64,000 nucleotides of DNA from Conchocele bisecta (lineage: Eukaryota; Mollusca; Bivalvia; Lucinida; Thyasiridae): the NCBI GenBank assembly GCA_029237695.1, contig CM055265.1, positions 118,332,067 through 118,396,066 on the forward strand, written 5' to 3'. Under the pieces are notes generated by a model. It had not been told where the DNA came from. It saw nothing but the letters and a program-made list of their open reading frames with translations, and did not search any database. This document shows positions 33,825 through 44,706 of this stretch, piece by piece; position 1 is the first letter of the stretch; each line of letters opens with the position of its first letter. A program made the position numbers and the translations under genes.

Positions 33825-34157
33825 AATTCCAGCACAAAAATATTTAAACAATTCCCTAACATTTGATTGGCCCGTAGCAAGTCTCTGTCCAAAATTTATA
33901 TCCCAGTAAACTCCCACGCCGAACTACCTTCCGTATCCGTGAGGCGCAGTTAAAATAATTCTTAATAAAACGGAAAATAAACACATTTTCTTGATGAATT
34001 TATTTCAAATGCTGGAATTATAAGGAATTAATGATATAAACTTGGAACAATCGCGAGAATACTGGACGAGGCCTTCCGGCCTACGTCCAGTATTCCCGCG
34101 ACTTTTCCAAGTTCATACCCCGATAAATTCCACAAAAAGGCCATTCATTCCTATAGT
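33825..34157 (-). mobile_element. Family A element, copy 4 (full, reversed)
   Basis: ATTCCAGCACAAAAATATTT start, the CCGTGAGGCGCAGTTAAAAT block, then the hairpin to GGCCATTCATTCCTATAG. About 20 bases are deleted in the left hairpin arm near 34030. It shows what lies beyond base 1 of the truncated copy at 1-234. Confidence 0.85.
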
Positions 34158-34189
34158 ATACACGCCCAGTCGTTAACGTCAACCAACAC

Positions 34190-34400
34190 CATTGATTTTA
34201 GTATGGCTGTTGTGTGACCTATTTTCCCATAACCTGCACCCATTCTGCTCTGGATATTCACTAATTAAAATATAGGTTTAATTAGTGTTAAGAAAGATAA
34301 ATTCAATCTCCTGTGATCACCATACCCTGGTGGTGCGCAAAAAGTCAGCGGCTGGAATTGAAACCGCCTCACATGACAAACATGCTCCGCCTTACAAAAT
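34190..34400 (-). mobile_element. SINE-like element related to the 37798 repeat
   Basis: On the minus strand a B-box-like GGTTTCAATTCCAGCC (about 34353-34370) heads a body (AAATTTATCTTTCTTAACAC, GAATGGGTGCAGGTTATGGG). The body aligns with parts of the 37798-38155 direct repeat. A tRNA-derived SINE is inferred. Confidence 0.4.
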
Positions 34401-34573
34401 AATTCCAAAGCATAATGCTTGAAACTGATGTAAATTATACACTAACATGCCTGTGAAGTAGATCATGCCTGTGAAGTTGTGCATCCATTGACTGGTTTCT
34501 GCAAGCAACGAGTCTCTATGTATAACAAAAATGGCTTATTTGTATTCACGTACTATTTTTGATGATTTAGCGT

Positions 34574-34660
34574 GGTTACACCTATTCATTCATTCAGCTT
34601 ATATTTAAGGGTGTGAATTGGCTCGTAGACCTTCCATACCCGGACATATAAGTCCAAAAA
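34574..34660 (+). repeat. Family W end beside ATTC microsatellite
   Basis: ATTCATTCATTCAGCTTATA then TTTAAGGGTGTGAATTGGCT and ACCTTCCATACCCGG. Same junction as 16268-16321 (minus) and 43893-43960. Confidence 0.6.
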
Positions 34661-34861
34661 GGCCGAACCTTGAGGTACTTGTACATGCACACTTTATTGG
34701 CCAAACTTGTTTGTTCTTGGCCCGACGCTGGCATTTATATCGCTCAGTTGGTCGTAGATCGATTATTTTTATGGACCGACTATATCACGCGAACACAATG
34801 CACAGCCATATAGCAAGCCTGTGACGTTGTATGTAGCAGCAGCTGGAGACCGACATATATA

Positions 34862-35064
34862 TGGCTGTGACTGGAGAAATGGGGCTTATGAGATGTATGA
34901 CGGGCTCCTAATCAAATACCACAACCGTACAGCATAATAACAATCTAGTTTACTTATGACTTGTCGAAGGGTGCAGATCCTGATCAGACTGTGCAGATGC
35001 ACAGGCTGATATAGATCTACACCAGCCGCAAAACCAATAAACTCCATTTCTCCAGTCTCAGCCA
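34862..35064. mobile_element. Family D element, copy 3
   Basis: TGGCTGTGACTGGAGAAATG ... TTTCTCCAGTCTCAGCCA; inner hairpin GATCAGACTGTGCAGATGCA. Confidence 0.85.
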
Positions 35065-35216
35065 GTAAATGAAATTGTTGTCATGATGTAGATATATAGA
35101 GAACACCGATCAGAATGTGTTGATACAAAGTGACATAGGTGATGTCATGAACCGCATCGGAATTCCTATAGATCCCAATGCGAGATGCTAGCCCCTGACA
35201 TATACATCGGTAGTAT

Positions 35217-35400
35217 TGGTAACTTCCCATTTCGTCTAACCCCATTTCGTCTACAGTTTGTTGTCCCATTTCGTCTACACCCTTATTCCCATTTCGTCTA
35301 CTGTTCATACAATTTTGTCCCGTCGGCTGTTTGTGTTCTATTTTCCATATATCTTATCAAAAACATGGTTTGGCAGCACTTTAGAATCATTCCTACACAT
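35217..35400. repeat. CCCATTTCGTCTAC short repeats and half family J
   Basis: CCCATTTCGTCTA occurs four times at 35227-35303 with 14-28 bp spacing. It is followed by a family J half (CGGCTGTTTGTGTTCTATTT ... CAGCACTTTAGAATCATTCC). Confidence 0.65.
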
Positions 35401-35591
35401 GTTGATTCATATTATAATTGCTAAAAAGCGTAGATGCACATAGTTATTTAAATCCAATGGTAATCTGGTTACTTATACATGTATTTACAAATCCGGCAAC
35501 TCGCTATTATGTAGTATAAAATAGTCTTAAGGAAGCGCATAAATTCAGCCTTTGTAAGCCGTCATACTTAGCCACTTATCACAGGCATGCG

Positions 35592-35842
35592 ATGGCTGTA
35601 TATATGTGGCTATACGTGGAGAAATGGGGCGTATATGTTTTGCGACCAGTGTAGATCCAGATCAGACTGTGCATCCGCACAGTCTGATCAGGATCTGCAC
35701 TGTTCGCCATTCCATGTATGAAACAATCGTTATGCTTCTAACACGCATTATAGAATATTATGAGGCTACATGAATGTGTTATTTGATCAGGAGCTACACT
35801 GGTCACAAATCCCATAAGCCCAATTTCGCCAGTCACAGCCGC
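35592..35842. mobile_element. Family D element, copy 4
   Basis: TGGCTATACGTGGAGAAATG ... TTCGCCAGTCACAGCC, with the inner hairpin GTAGATCCAGATCAGACTGT near 35650. Confidence 0.85.
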
Positions 35843-36371
35843 ATTGAAGATTCGCTTGTTACGCGTTTATCAGTTTGTATTGTGAATATCTCATCTTTCA
35901 TTCAGGGATGGGACCCCGTTGGGATAAATAGGTGATACGTTTTAGTGTTATAATCACGCCTTATGTAAGATCCTTAGTTACTGTTGTATCTTTTAACAAT
36001 TGTGTTTGTGGATCCATGGACATACATACACCGTCTGCGATTTTTATTCTCAGTTTACACTTAACGTCTTGGTTTGGCCCACGTTTGGCTCATGTTTGCG
36101 CTACATTTGCTATAAAACCAGTGTTCGTGTTTTCTGTGCGTTTCTTCGTTGTATCGTTACTGTGCATGGTTTTCAGGAAACCCCGTTTTGCGCTTTTGTT
36201 TCAGTACGCATGCGCAAGGTTTATAGTACAAACCGCGGTTACCGTTTTTGTTTCAATGCGCGTGCGCAGTAGAGTTTCTATTAAACGGCTGGAAACGCGG
36301 AAACGGACATTTTATTGGCTAACATGTTTGAGATTCCTAATGCAAATCAGGAAACGCTATTTAGTATATAC
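35843..36371. other. No gene recognised
   Basis: Overlapping open frames of 90 and 149 codons on the plus strand (35932-36381, 36000-36272) have no known domain. A CATGCGCAA / GCGTGCGCAG motif is repeated at 36208 and 36258. Not called. Confidence 0.35.
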
Positions 36372-36712
36372 CTACCCATGAAATACATAGTTATACGATG
36401 TAAATAAATAAAAGTCATATGTTCTCATCGATGAAAATAAACAACTTCCGGTGAAAATACGACTACTTCCGCTATCTATATTCATAGCGCGCATCGAAAG
36501 AAAACAGCGCAAATAGGCTGCAAATACACATTCATTACCGTATACAGTCTAAAAAAGAATGCTAATTATCATGGAGCGGTATATAATAAATAGAATATTC
36601 ATATTTTTACAACGAATATGACATATATGTTCATCGAGTGGTGTGAAATGTCCATATTTCACGAGTGAAAATATGGACATTTCACACCACTCGATGAACT
36701 CAACTGTATATG
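36372..36712 (-). mobile_element. Family N element, copy 1
   Basis: TACCCATGAAATACATAGTT, CAACTTCCGGTGAAAATACG, GGAGCGGTATATAATAAATA, then a hairpin TCGAGTGGTGTGAAATGTCC / GGACATTTCACACCACTCGA. It matches 45172-45553 reversed, but lacks the far end. Confidence 0.8.
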
Positions 36713-36810
36713 TGAAGAAAAGAAGTTGCATTGTCTTATATCTCTCTGATGATAATGTCTCTTCGTGATTTCCAAACATGGTGACATTGACATGAGTGCT
36801 TAAGTTTGCA

Positions 36811-36882
36811 TTACAGTGGAACCTCTCTAATCCTGATGCCACGAGAACTTCACAGGGTGTCCGGTTTACATGGGTTCCACTA
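36811..36882. mobile_element. Family E solo hairpin, diverged
   Basis: TACAGTGGAACCTCTCTAAT ... CCGGTTTACATGGGTTCCAC; the arms carry several mismatches. Confidence 0.7.
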
Positions 36883-37024
36883 GTACAAAGCGGCAGATGG
36901 CAATGGTCATTTCATGTCGGTGTCAACACCTCCCAGATAACGCAATTAGCAGCACGCACTGGGCACATGACGAAACAGACAGTTTAGTTATTTCGTCCCC
37001 AAATTGTATTGAAATGTTCCTCTA

Positions 37025-37098
37025 TTTTGTTGCGAACAGTGTATCACCAGATCAAACTGCGCGCATACGCAGGCTGATCTGGTGTTACACTGATCACA
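37025..37098. repeat. Solo family D hairpin
   Basis: GAACAGTGTATCACCAGATC ... GATCTGGTGTTACACTGATC. Confidence 0.8.
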
Positions 37099-37797
37099 AA
37101 CTCAATATGCGCTTATTAAGTCATGGCCGATCTTATTTTATAACAACCATTTTGGACATTTCTGTTTCGTATATAACAACTGTTAGATTACGTTTGGTTT
37201 TGTCGAAATGTAGGTATATTTTGCTTAGCTCGATCTACAGATATAGACACTATTGCATTGCATTCAACGTGAAACTCCAAAACTTTTCCACAACAAACGT
37301 ACGTACATGTACAAAATATATGATTGTAAAATATAAATGTTTTACACAATATGATCGTTGTTATTTACGTTTAAAGGTACATGCCTACTCAGTAGGCACA
37401 AAGTGTTATTTATAGGAATTAAATAAGTGTATAATTGTGTCACTATTCCACGAGTCCTAAAACTTACAAGTGCCCGCTATACAGATATAATCATTTAGTA
37501 ATATTTATTTTACTGATAGTGATTCACGGTGGTATCAGGCTATTTTCATTCGCAAATGAGGCATGATATTTTTAATTGTTTATACTAATTAAATGCGTCA
37601 CCTGAAAAATAATATTTTCGACAGATTATAAAGGGTCCATTATAAAGTATGATCATTGCACATCAAAAACTAAATACAGAGAATAAATAGTAATGTCCGT
37701 TAACATTTTAAGGAAACACGGTTATCGCCCCTGATATCAGTGTGGAAATTTACGTCTGACAAAAAATGTATACTAATGTCAATCACTACGTGGAGTA

Positions 37798-38155
37798 GGT
37801 TAGACACCACCAAATAGTTTTACTATATAATTTAACCGAATGCCATCCAATAAGGCCAGTCTCTCCTACTTTCACTATTCGTATGGATGCTGTGGGACCC
37901 ACTTGTACATGACCTGCAGCCAGTCTGTACTGGTTCTGCATGAACTAAACAATAGGTTCACTTACTCCTAAGAAAGAAAAATCCAACCTTGTCATATCCT
38001 CCAATATTGTGTACATTTTTTGGCCACGGAAACTCCGTTTACATCAAGTGACCAACAGGGTCAGTGTTTTCTTTTAAATGCTACAAATATGCTGAAAACT
38101 GGTGTTGAAGGCACCCCAAAATGTTCCTCAAGTGAAACTGGGTAGTAATGGATCA
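37798..38155. repeat. Direct repeat L1 (358 bp)
   Basis: From GGTTAGACACCACCAAATAG to GGGTAGTAATGGATCA. It differs from 39165-39523 by one single-base indel (CGGAAAC/CGGGAAAC) and one substitution (GGTCAGTG/GGTCCGTG), so the pair is recent. Part of it aligns with the SINE-like repeat at 34190-34400. Confidence 0.9.
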
Positions 38156-39164
38156 AGATTTGCAAGCAAACGGTGTCTGTGACCTCAAAACAAAACACCG
38201 CACTATTTGTTTATACCGGACTACTTTTGCATACACCCTGGGCGGCGGTTTCGCACCATTTGTTTGGTGTCTTCTAACCTATAAGTGTACCAGTCCCACT
38301 ACAAATCATTCTACAATATTCACTATTCAAAAAGTAGCTTCTATTCCTGGATACAGTACCAAGTTTGGAGCAAATATCTCAAATGGTTGTCACACAGCAG
38401 CTGTGTAACTCCACCATGTGACTGTCCACATTCTGCCTTAATTTGAGCTACTACAGAACTATGGAGAATTTTAATAGATGATGAATTAAAAGCACAAATC
38501 TCCATAAAATCACATAACATTACCCTAAATAGTGTTATAGCTAACCATTCTACATATACAGACTCATCACTGAAACTATACCAACATATATGCCACTCTG
38601 GAATGGTCGACAGACAAAAGGGTACTGGCTTGGAACGGTCAGTCAAGAAATTTGCTTTATAACACAGGAGGAAAGGAAAAACAATGTTTTCTGAGTACTA
38701 GTGTCTTGGTACTATACCGATGATGCGAAAACTACACTTACGCCTAATTTTGGCAAATTTTGGAACAGCGTCGCGATGTCGCGCCACTTTCCATAACTTC
38801 TTAATTGTCCATCAGCAAGCCAATATCAATGAAAAAAAAAGAAAAACACACTATAATCACTGTTTCGGTGTATATTTCTGTCACATTCCAAGCCCAATCA
38901 CCTACAGGTAATTTGCATACACTGGTTTATTATATTTCACTAAATAAAGCTGAGAAATCAAGATTTTAGAAGATTTTGAAGCCGATAACTGTCCGTCTGA
39001 GATACAAAAAGAACAAATATGTTGCATCGCGGAGTCCGCTCGATTATTCTTGTCGCAGTAACTTTAAATTATGTTCCCAGAGACATAGCTACAAGAAACA
39101 TAAACTTCCAACTTCAAATTCTACAAACAAACATATCTCACATAGGGCCTAGGCACACCTTATA
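38156..39164. other. Interior of the nested structure, uncharacterised
   Basis: About 1 kb with no reverse transcriptase, integrase or transposase signature. Open frames of 86 (plus) and 101 codons (minus) overlap and have no recognised domain. Repeated CGCGATG/CATCGCG motifs near 38770 and 39023 are noted. Confidence 0.5.
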
Positions 39165-39523
39165 GGTTAGACACCACCAAATAGTTTTACTATATAATTT
39201 AACCGAATGCCATCCAATAAGGCCAGTCTCTCCTACTTTCACTATTCGTATGGATGCTGTGGGACCCACTTGTACATGACCTGCAGCCAGTCTGTACTGG
39301 TTCTGCATGAACTAAACAATAGGTTCACTTACTCCTAAGAAAGAAAAATCCAACCTTGTCATATCCTCCAATATTGTGTACATTTTTTGGCCACGGGAAA
39401 CTCCGTTTACATCAAGTGACCAACAGGGTCCGTGTTTTCTTTTAAATGCTACAAATATGCTGAAAACTGGTGTTGAAGGCACCCCAAAATGTTCCTCAAG
39501 TGAAACTGGGTAGTAATGGATCA
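39165..39523. repeat. Direct repeat L2 (359 bp)
   Basis: Second copy of L1. Its last five bases, GATCA (39519-39523), are also the first five of P2, so the junction has microhomology. Confidence 0.9.
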
Positions 39524-40032
39524 TTGCACATCAAAAACTAAATACAGAGAATAAATAGTAATGTCCGTTAACATTTTAAGGAAACACGGTTATCGCCCCT
39601 GATATCAGTGTGGAAATTTACGTCTGACAAAAAATGTATACTAATGTCAATCACTACGTGGAGTAATACTAAAAATGAATTGTCTATTTTGCCAGAAAAT
39701 GTCTCAGATGATGTCTCTGATGTAAAGAACAGTGTGTGCCTACTGAGTGGGAATGTACCTTTACATTCTAATCCCGTCAAACAGCAAGTGCGTGTCATTC
39801 ACGCTTGTGTAATGATATCCTGTCAACCAGTTTAGATTAATTGGCATATCATTGATTGATTATGTTTGACTTAAAGCTGACATCTTGTTTGCCGCAAACA
39901 CGGAGCGCTGTCAAAACCTTGGTTAATCCATTAAAATTATGCAATGCAACTACATGTAATCCTTGTTTATTGCAGAATTCGTGTTAGCCGTTTGCGCATG
40001 TACGCCGTTTGTCGACACACTATGCATTATTG

Positions 40033-40362
40033 TACGGAGCCCCGCAGGGACGTAGAATTCTTTTTTTTATTAATTTGTTCACACGAAATAACAATTCGTT
40101 CCCTCAATTTAACAATTCGTTCCCTCGAAATAATAATTCGTTCCCTCAATATTAACAATTCGTTCCCACGAATTAACACTTCGTTCCCTCAATTTAACAA
40201 TTCGTGAGAACGAATTGTTAATTCGAGGAAACGAATTGTTATATCGCGGGAACGAATTGTTAATTCGAGGGAACGAATTGTTAAATTGAGGGAACGAATT
40301 GTTATTTCGTGGGAACGAATTAATAAAAAGAATCCATGCCCCCTGCGAAGCTCCGTATTATG
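40033..40362. mobile_element. Family H element, copy 3, both termini present
   Basis: TACGGAGCCCCGCAGGGACG left and TGCGAAGCTCCGTA right are inverted. Five to six 21-bp AATTCGTTCC units precede the turn at CGTGAGAACG (40203); five inverted units follow. Confidence 0.9.
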
Positions 40363-40531
40363 GCACTCCCAACAGACATTTCATATATTCGTATAATTCG
40401 TCAACATCGCATTTATAATCGTCTGTATTGCTGTTTGGTGCTTTCACCATAACGTACCAAGAAAACACCATTGCAGATCCTGATGAGATGGCTCGTACAG
40501 TTGAAATTCTCTCTCCCATCACAGTTTTATG

Positions 40532-40850
40532 AATACAGTGGAACCTCTCTAAACCGGACACCAAAAAAAGCACTTAGCGTAGCCTTGAATGAGCCGCCGT
40601 CTAGCAAACGTTATTACAACATTTGAAAAATACAGTCAGACCTCTCTAAACCGAACACAGAGACAAGTTAGTGATGCTTAATTTTAATATATTTCGTTTC
40701 CATTTATTTCCGATTACAGTATCTGCTCATGATCGCAAAGCACCCACGCGTGTCTTCAGGTAATTATATACAGTGGAGCAGTGGAGCCTCTCTAAACCGG
40801 ACACCCTGGGAGGTCCCCAGGGTGTCCGGTTTAGAGAGGCTCCACTGTAG
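40532..40850. mobile_element. Family E cluster
   Basis: Two unpaired ends (ACAGTGGAACCTCTCTAAAC at 40534; ACAGTCAGACCTCTCTAAAC at 40631) precede a perfect hairpin at 40777-40850 (CAGTGGAGCCTCTCTAAACC). CAGTGGAG is duplicated at its start. Confidence 0.85.
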
Positions 40851-41522
40851 TGTGTGCCCCGACTATCATGCATTCACACAGTCAGACTACGAGTAAATCC
40901 ATTTAATGATAACAACAATGGTAATTGAATGGCTGAAAGCGTATACCCTGATCAGACTGTGCGGATATGGGTCTACGTTGATCTGGATGAGGCGGAACGT
41001 CCCTTGCCTCAGCATTCATCCTAAAAAAACGCACCACTGGGATTTTACGAGCGCGCGATATTGCACGTACGACGTGCTGCATACGACACCCGATCCATGT
41101 CACACAGCGGGCTGGCATTGATCAATCCACGAAACCCGAGTACCCACAATCAACATGGCCTGTGCTTTCTATCACGGCCATTGTCGCACTGTTTTATGTG
41201 TTAATATAGGTACGCTGGCGTGGGTGAAAATGTGTCTCCTCCGCGAAGGTTTTGCATAAAATGTGTCGTATTCGCGACGGTTTGGCAGAAAATATGACCA
41301 GATAACAAAAGACTGCAGATGAACATGCATGTGTCATATCAGTAAATATATTACGACAATTGGGATGTAGTATATTACGACGATATATTGAATAATAAAT
41401 GCTACTTTCTATGGCAGTTTTTTTTCACGAAAGAATCCTGTTCGATATTTAATGACAGACACTCTAGAGAGATGATTGTCCTTTGAGCATTTTGTGACGA
41501 GCGTGCTACTACATGTATCAGC
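40851..41522. other. No gene; D-like remnant
   Basis: A decayed D motif (CCCTGATCAGACTGTGCGGA, 40947) is followed by GTTGATCTGGATGAGG. No coding frame supported. Confidence 0.4.
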
Positions 41523-41610
41523 TACAGTGGGGTCAGCGTGTAAGTGAACACACGAACGAACACGACAGGTTGTTCGTTCGTGTGTGCACTTACACGCTGA
41601 CCCCACTGTA
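41523..41610. mobile_element. Family G solo hairpin element
   Basis: A perfect palindrome of about 40-bp arms, TACAGTGGGGTCAGCGTGTA ... TACACGCTGACCCCACTGTA, with TA at both ends. It is the single-copy form of the repeat amplified at 12700-13051 and 62502-63000. CAGT termini and TA flanks suggest a pogo-like MITE (inference). Confidence 0.85.
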
Positions 41611-41635
41611 AGTTTATGCTCGTAATGTGAGTATC

Positions 41636-41745
41636 TGTAGGTTATTTGATTTGTATGTAGATATATGCACGAGTTCCGCAGCGTGCGCAATATCGCTGCG
41701 CTGCGGAACGAGTTGCATATATCCACATACAAATCGAATAACCTT
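41636..41745. repeat. 50-bp-arm palindrome
   Basis: AGGTTATTTGATTTGTATGT ... CGAGTTCCGCAGCG / CGCTGCGGAACGAGTTGCAT ... ATACAAATCGAATAACCT. Single copy in the window. Confidence 0.85.
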
Positions 41746-42519
41746 TTTATTATATGCGTACATCATTCACACGTTATATGTGCTTCAAACAATATACAAA
41801 ATGTAAATAAAATAAACAAATTAATGGTGATTTAGAAGGAACTATTTTGCGAGGTGAAGCGTAGTTCCAGGACACAATATGAACTCACGAGATGTAAATA
41901 CGGAAAAAATATTGACGTCTTGCGTTGCATTGTGTTTCAATGGGCAACGAAAGACCGTATATAGTAAGTAGGTTTTGTACGAGCGGATTCAACCATTCCA
42001 GCAGCGCTAGCCACTGAAACAAAGTCCATACAAATGTTCGTCGCATCAATACGTCAATAGTTTTACGAAACCTTCCGACGTCATTACCGGAATATAACGG
42101 AAACAGCGAAACGACTGGCCCTGACCTATCGTCACATGTATCAGCGTGATTGATTGTCACGCCTGATAATCATTCTGCTTACCAACACAATCTCGAGTTT
42201 CTCACGTAGGAGACATTAATTATCGTCGGGTTACCAATCGTGAAAGATGCATTGAAAATGCAGTTGCATAAATTTATAATGCACCTATCATATTCAGGTA
42301 TAATTTTGCGCACACCTCCACTTTTACCCAACTAACGTCAATCATTCGTTAGGCAATCTCTTGTTGACATTGGTGGCTAAGTATTCATTCTTACACGAGG
42401 TGTGTCACATCACGTAAGTTTTGTTTATTTGTATTATGCAATTTGTAGGGCAATTCAAATATTTCATATGAACAATCATCAGATTCAGTTTTCTTTATAA
42501 ATATTTTCCTTGTCATTTA
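41746..42519. other. No gene or recognised repeat
   Basis: A 91-codon minus-strand frame (41885-42160) has no known domain. Not called. Confidence 0.4.
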
Positions 42520-42740
42520 AATACAGTGGAACCTCTCTAAACCGGACACCCTGCGAGATCCCCAGGGCGTCCGGCTTAGAGAGGTTTCACTGTAAATCAA
42601 ACATTTGATCATTCTGAGCCATAGTTGTGTGCTATGCGACCACGAACAGACATTATCACCTGAGATGAATGACCAAGAAACTCATCAAAAATAGGATCAC
42701 ATGTATTTTATTGGTGTCCGGTTTAGAGAGGTTCCACTAA
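42520..42740. mobile_element. Family E composite element
   Basis: Hairpin 42524-42594 (CAGTGGAACCTCTCTAAACC ... TTAGAGAGGTTTCACTGTA), then about 120 bp and the outer end TCCGGTTTAGAGAGGTTCCA at 42717. The middle (TGTGCTATGCGACCACGAAC) is shared with 10504-10530. Confidence 0.85.
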
Positions 42741-43293
42741 TCTATGGTTAATTACATCGTTTATGATCACAGTCAACAAATCTAATAAACATCATATAAC
42801 AACACAATCATTATATATTGTTGTATGTTTCATTATATAAAAATATAATGAAAAATAAAATAATATATATATATATATAACAATGTACATTATATTGGAA
42901 ACAGGCATGTTGTTGTATTTTTCATTATGTAGACATTAAATATTTTATTTCGTCTAACTGGTTTCACTGATTTTGCAGATTATCAGTGACTGACGCGACG
43001 TTTGTTGTATTTTTCATTATATGTACATAAGAACAACATCATACACACGTTGAAGCTGGTCACCTAACATGTCTTCTGTACTGGTGTAATTTACATATTT
43101 ATTACACTTCCTGATGTGTGATTTTAATACAATGTTTTATATTACTCCTCAGATGGTTGGTTGAGGTTAGGTATTTTCATTAAAACAATATTTCAAACAT
43201 GAAATTCTAGAATATCGAGGCTAAATCATATAGAAAGCTAAGGTATCTCAATACAGATCGTTTTATTTAATTATGCTGTAAATCAAGCATACA
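42741..43293. repeat. AT-rich stretch with TTGTTGTATTTTTCATTATA copies
   Basis: The motif TTGTTGTAT-TTTCATTATA occurs near 42820, 42910 and 43001. A (TA)n tract lies at 42862-42880. Confidence 0.55.
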
Positions 43294-43534
43294 GGGGACC
43301 GTTTCATTAAACTTCGTACGACTAAAATATTCGTAAGTGAAAAATTACGATAGTCTGTAAATTTCACATTTTAATGATATCTTGTAAACAATTGATGGAT
43401 TTACATTTATTGAGCATAGGCTGCATATGCAGCCTATGCTCAATAAATGTAAATCCATCAATTGAAATTTGCAGACTATCCAACATTTGCACTTAGGAAC
43501 ATTTTAGTCATACGAAGTTTAGTGAAACGGCCCT
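43294..43534. mobile_element. Family B element, copy 6
   Basis: GGGGACCGTTTCATTAAACT ... AAGTTTAGTGAAACGGCCCT with the full central palindrome ATTGAGCATAGGCTGCATAT. Confidence 0.9.
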
Positions 43535-43892
43535 CATGTAACCACGCATACAACCATGTATTCGTACACGTGTAATTGTATTGTTTAACATTATTGATGG
43601 ATGCTACAAATTATATAGATTTCATCTGTTTAAAACCACCGTACATGGTTTGCAACCAGCGTAAACTTACATGTAGTTCAGCACACACATCCACAATCAA
43701 ATCAAGTTATATATATAGACACATACATACATATATAACCTTGCTAATACATACGAATCTATATTCTATAATTTGAATAGGGATCGTGATCAGATCATGA
43801 ACTAAGTATAGGATCCGGCCTATTATTTCTATAAGGTCCGTGTTTGTCCGTGGACGACTAATGATATGTCACGTATTCAATCAACCGATCTT

Positions 43893-43960
43893 AACACTCA
43901 TTCATTCATTCATTCATTCATTCGGCTCATATTTAAGGGTGGGAATTGGCTCGAATCTTA
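43893..43960 (+). repeat. (ATTC)6 microsatellite and family W end
   Basis: ATTCATTCATTCATTCATTC then GGCTCATATTTAAGGGTGGG and AATTGGCTCGAA. Third copy of the W junction. Confidence 0.7.
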
Positions 43961-44069
43961 ACACATTCACCCCCACATATATATCATGATCTGTTGCATG
44001 TTAGTTTTGGATTATTACATTACAATTGGCGTTGGTTTAAATGATGCACACATACATGTAATGACAAAC

Positions 44070-44136
44070 ACTGTAGATCCAGATGAGATGGCTCGTTACG
44101 AGCCATCTCATCTGGATCTACAGTGTTTGCAAATAT
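44070..44136. repeat. Solo family D' hairpin, perfect
   Basis: CAAACACTGTAGATCCAGAT ... ATCTGGATCTACAGTGTTTG around GGCTCGTTACGAGCC. Confidence 0.9.
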
Positions 44137-44654
44137 TGGCTGTATGGTGTGTATAGATGATTGATTGATTGATTGGTGTCTAACGGGCTATCAACAGCTA
44201 AGGTCTATGATTCTGAAGTGTTGTCAGGCCATGTTTGTGTTGGGGGGAAGGGAATGCAGGAATTAAATCGACAGCGGACTAAATTTCCTGCATTCTAGGG
44301 TTTAATACTGAACCTGTTTTTCAAAAGTAGTCATGGAAGTGACAAAAGTTGCATATTTTTGGTTTAGTTTGTGTAGACTTGGAACTTCCTGTGAAATCAC
44401 AGTATGATCAGAGTCTACACTGCTTCAATTTATGCTGATAGGCAGTCTTGATGTACCTATTAACCAAATTAAAACCCCAAGTAGTCCACAATTTAGAAAC
44501 TTAATCCACATTAGTGATGTCTTTCTTAACATTTGATTACGGTTTTTGTCACATACTATGTCAATCATTTAGTAATTGTCTATGTACATGTTTCCTTGTT
44601 ATGCATGCACTATGTACATGTACATGTATATAGAGGGCCACATGGAATATTAGT
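44137..44654. other. No gene; short hairpin
   Basis: GAATGCAGGAATTAAAT / ATTTCCTGCATTC form a small hairpin at 44251-44299. (GATT)n is followed by GGTGTCTAACGGGC near 44160. Nothing coding. Confidence 0.45.
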
Positions 44655-44706
44655 ATCAACTAAATGTGTCATCCTCGGTAAATAAAGACTATTATTATTA
44701 TTATTA
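44655..44706 (+). repeat. Retroposon-like 3' end with (ATT)n
   Basis: GTGTCATCCTCGGTAAATAA then AGACTATTATTATTATTATT. An AATAAA-type signal followed by a short tandem tail is characteristic of non-LTR retrotransposon or SINE 3' ends. No body is recognised upstream. Confidence 0.4.

Larger units (their letters stand above)
37375..39760 (+). mobile_element. Family K element carrying a nested 1.87-kb structure
   Basis: TIRs AGGTACATGCCTACTCAGTA (37375) and TACTGAGTGGGAATGTACCT (39760) bound the copy; TTAA precedes the left end. The intact copy at 47739-48247 is 509 bp, so about 1.87 kb is extra here. The extra part is arranged P1 (37651-37797), L1 (37798-38155), interior, L2 (39165-39523), P2 (39519-39665). 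P and L are direct repeats. Confidence 0.8.

Noticed and set aside
36870..37415. 181-codon open frame
   Set aside because: It starts at a non-ATG codon inside a family E hairpin, crosses a solo D hairpin, and has no known domain.
38341..38646. 101-codon minus-strand frame in the nested insert
   Set aside because: Composition is unremarkable, an overlapping plus-strand frame exists, and no domain is recognised; kept only as part of the uncharacterised interior.
37798..39523. Complete LTR retrotransposon
   Set aside because: Direct repeats are present, but the ends are not TG...CA, no gag/pol or primer-binding site is seen, and the flanking duplication is 147 bp.
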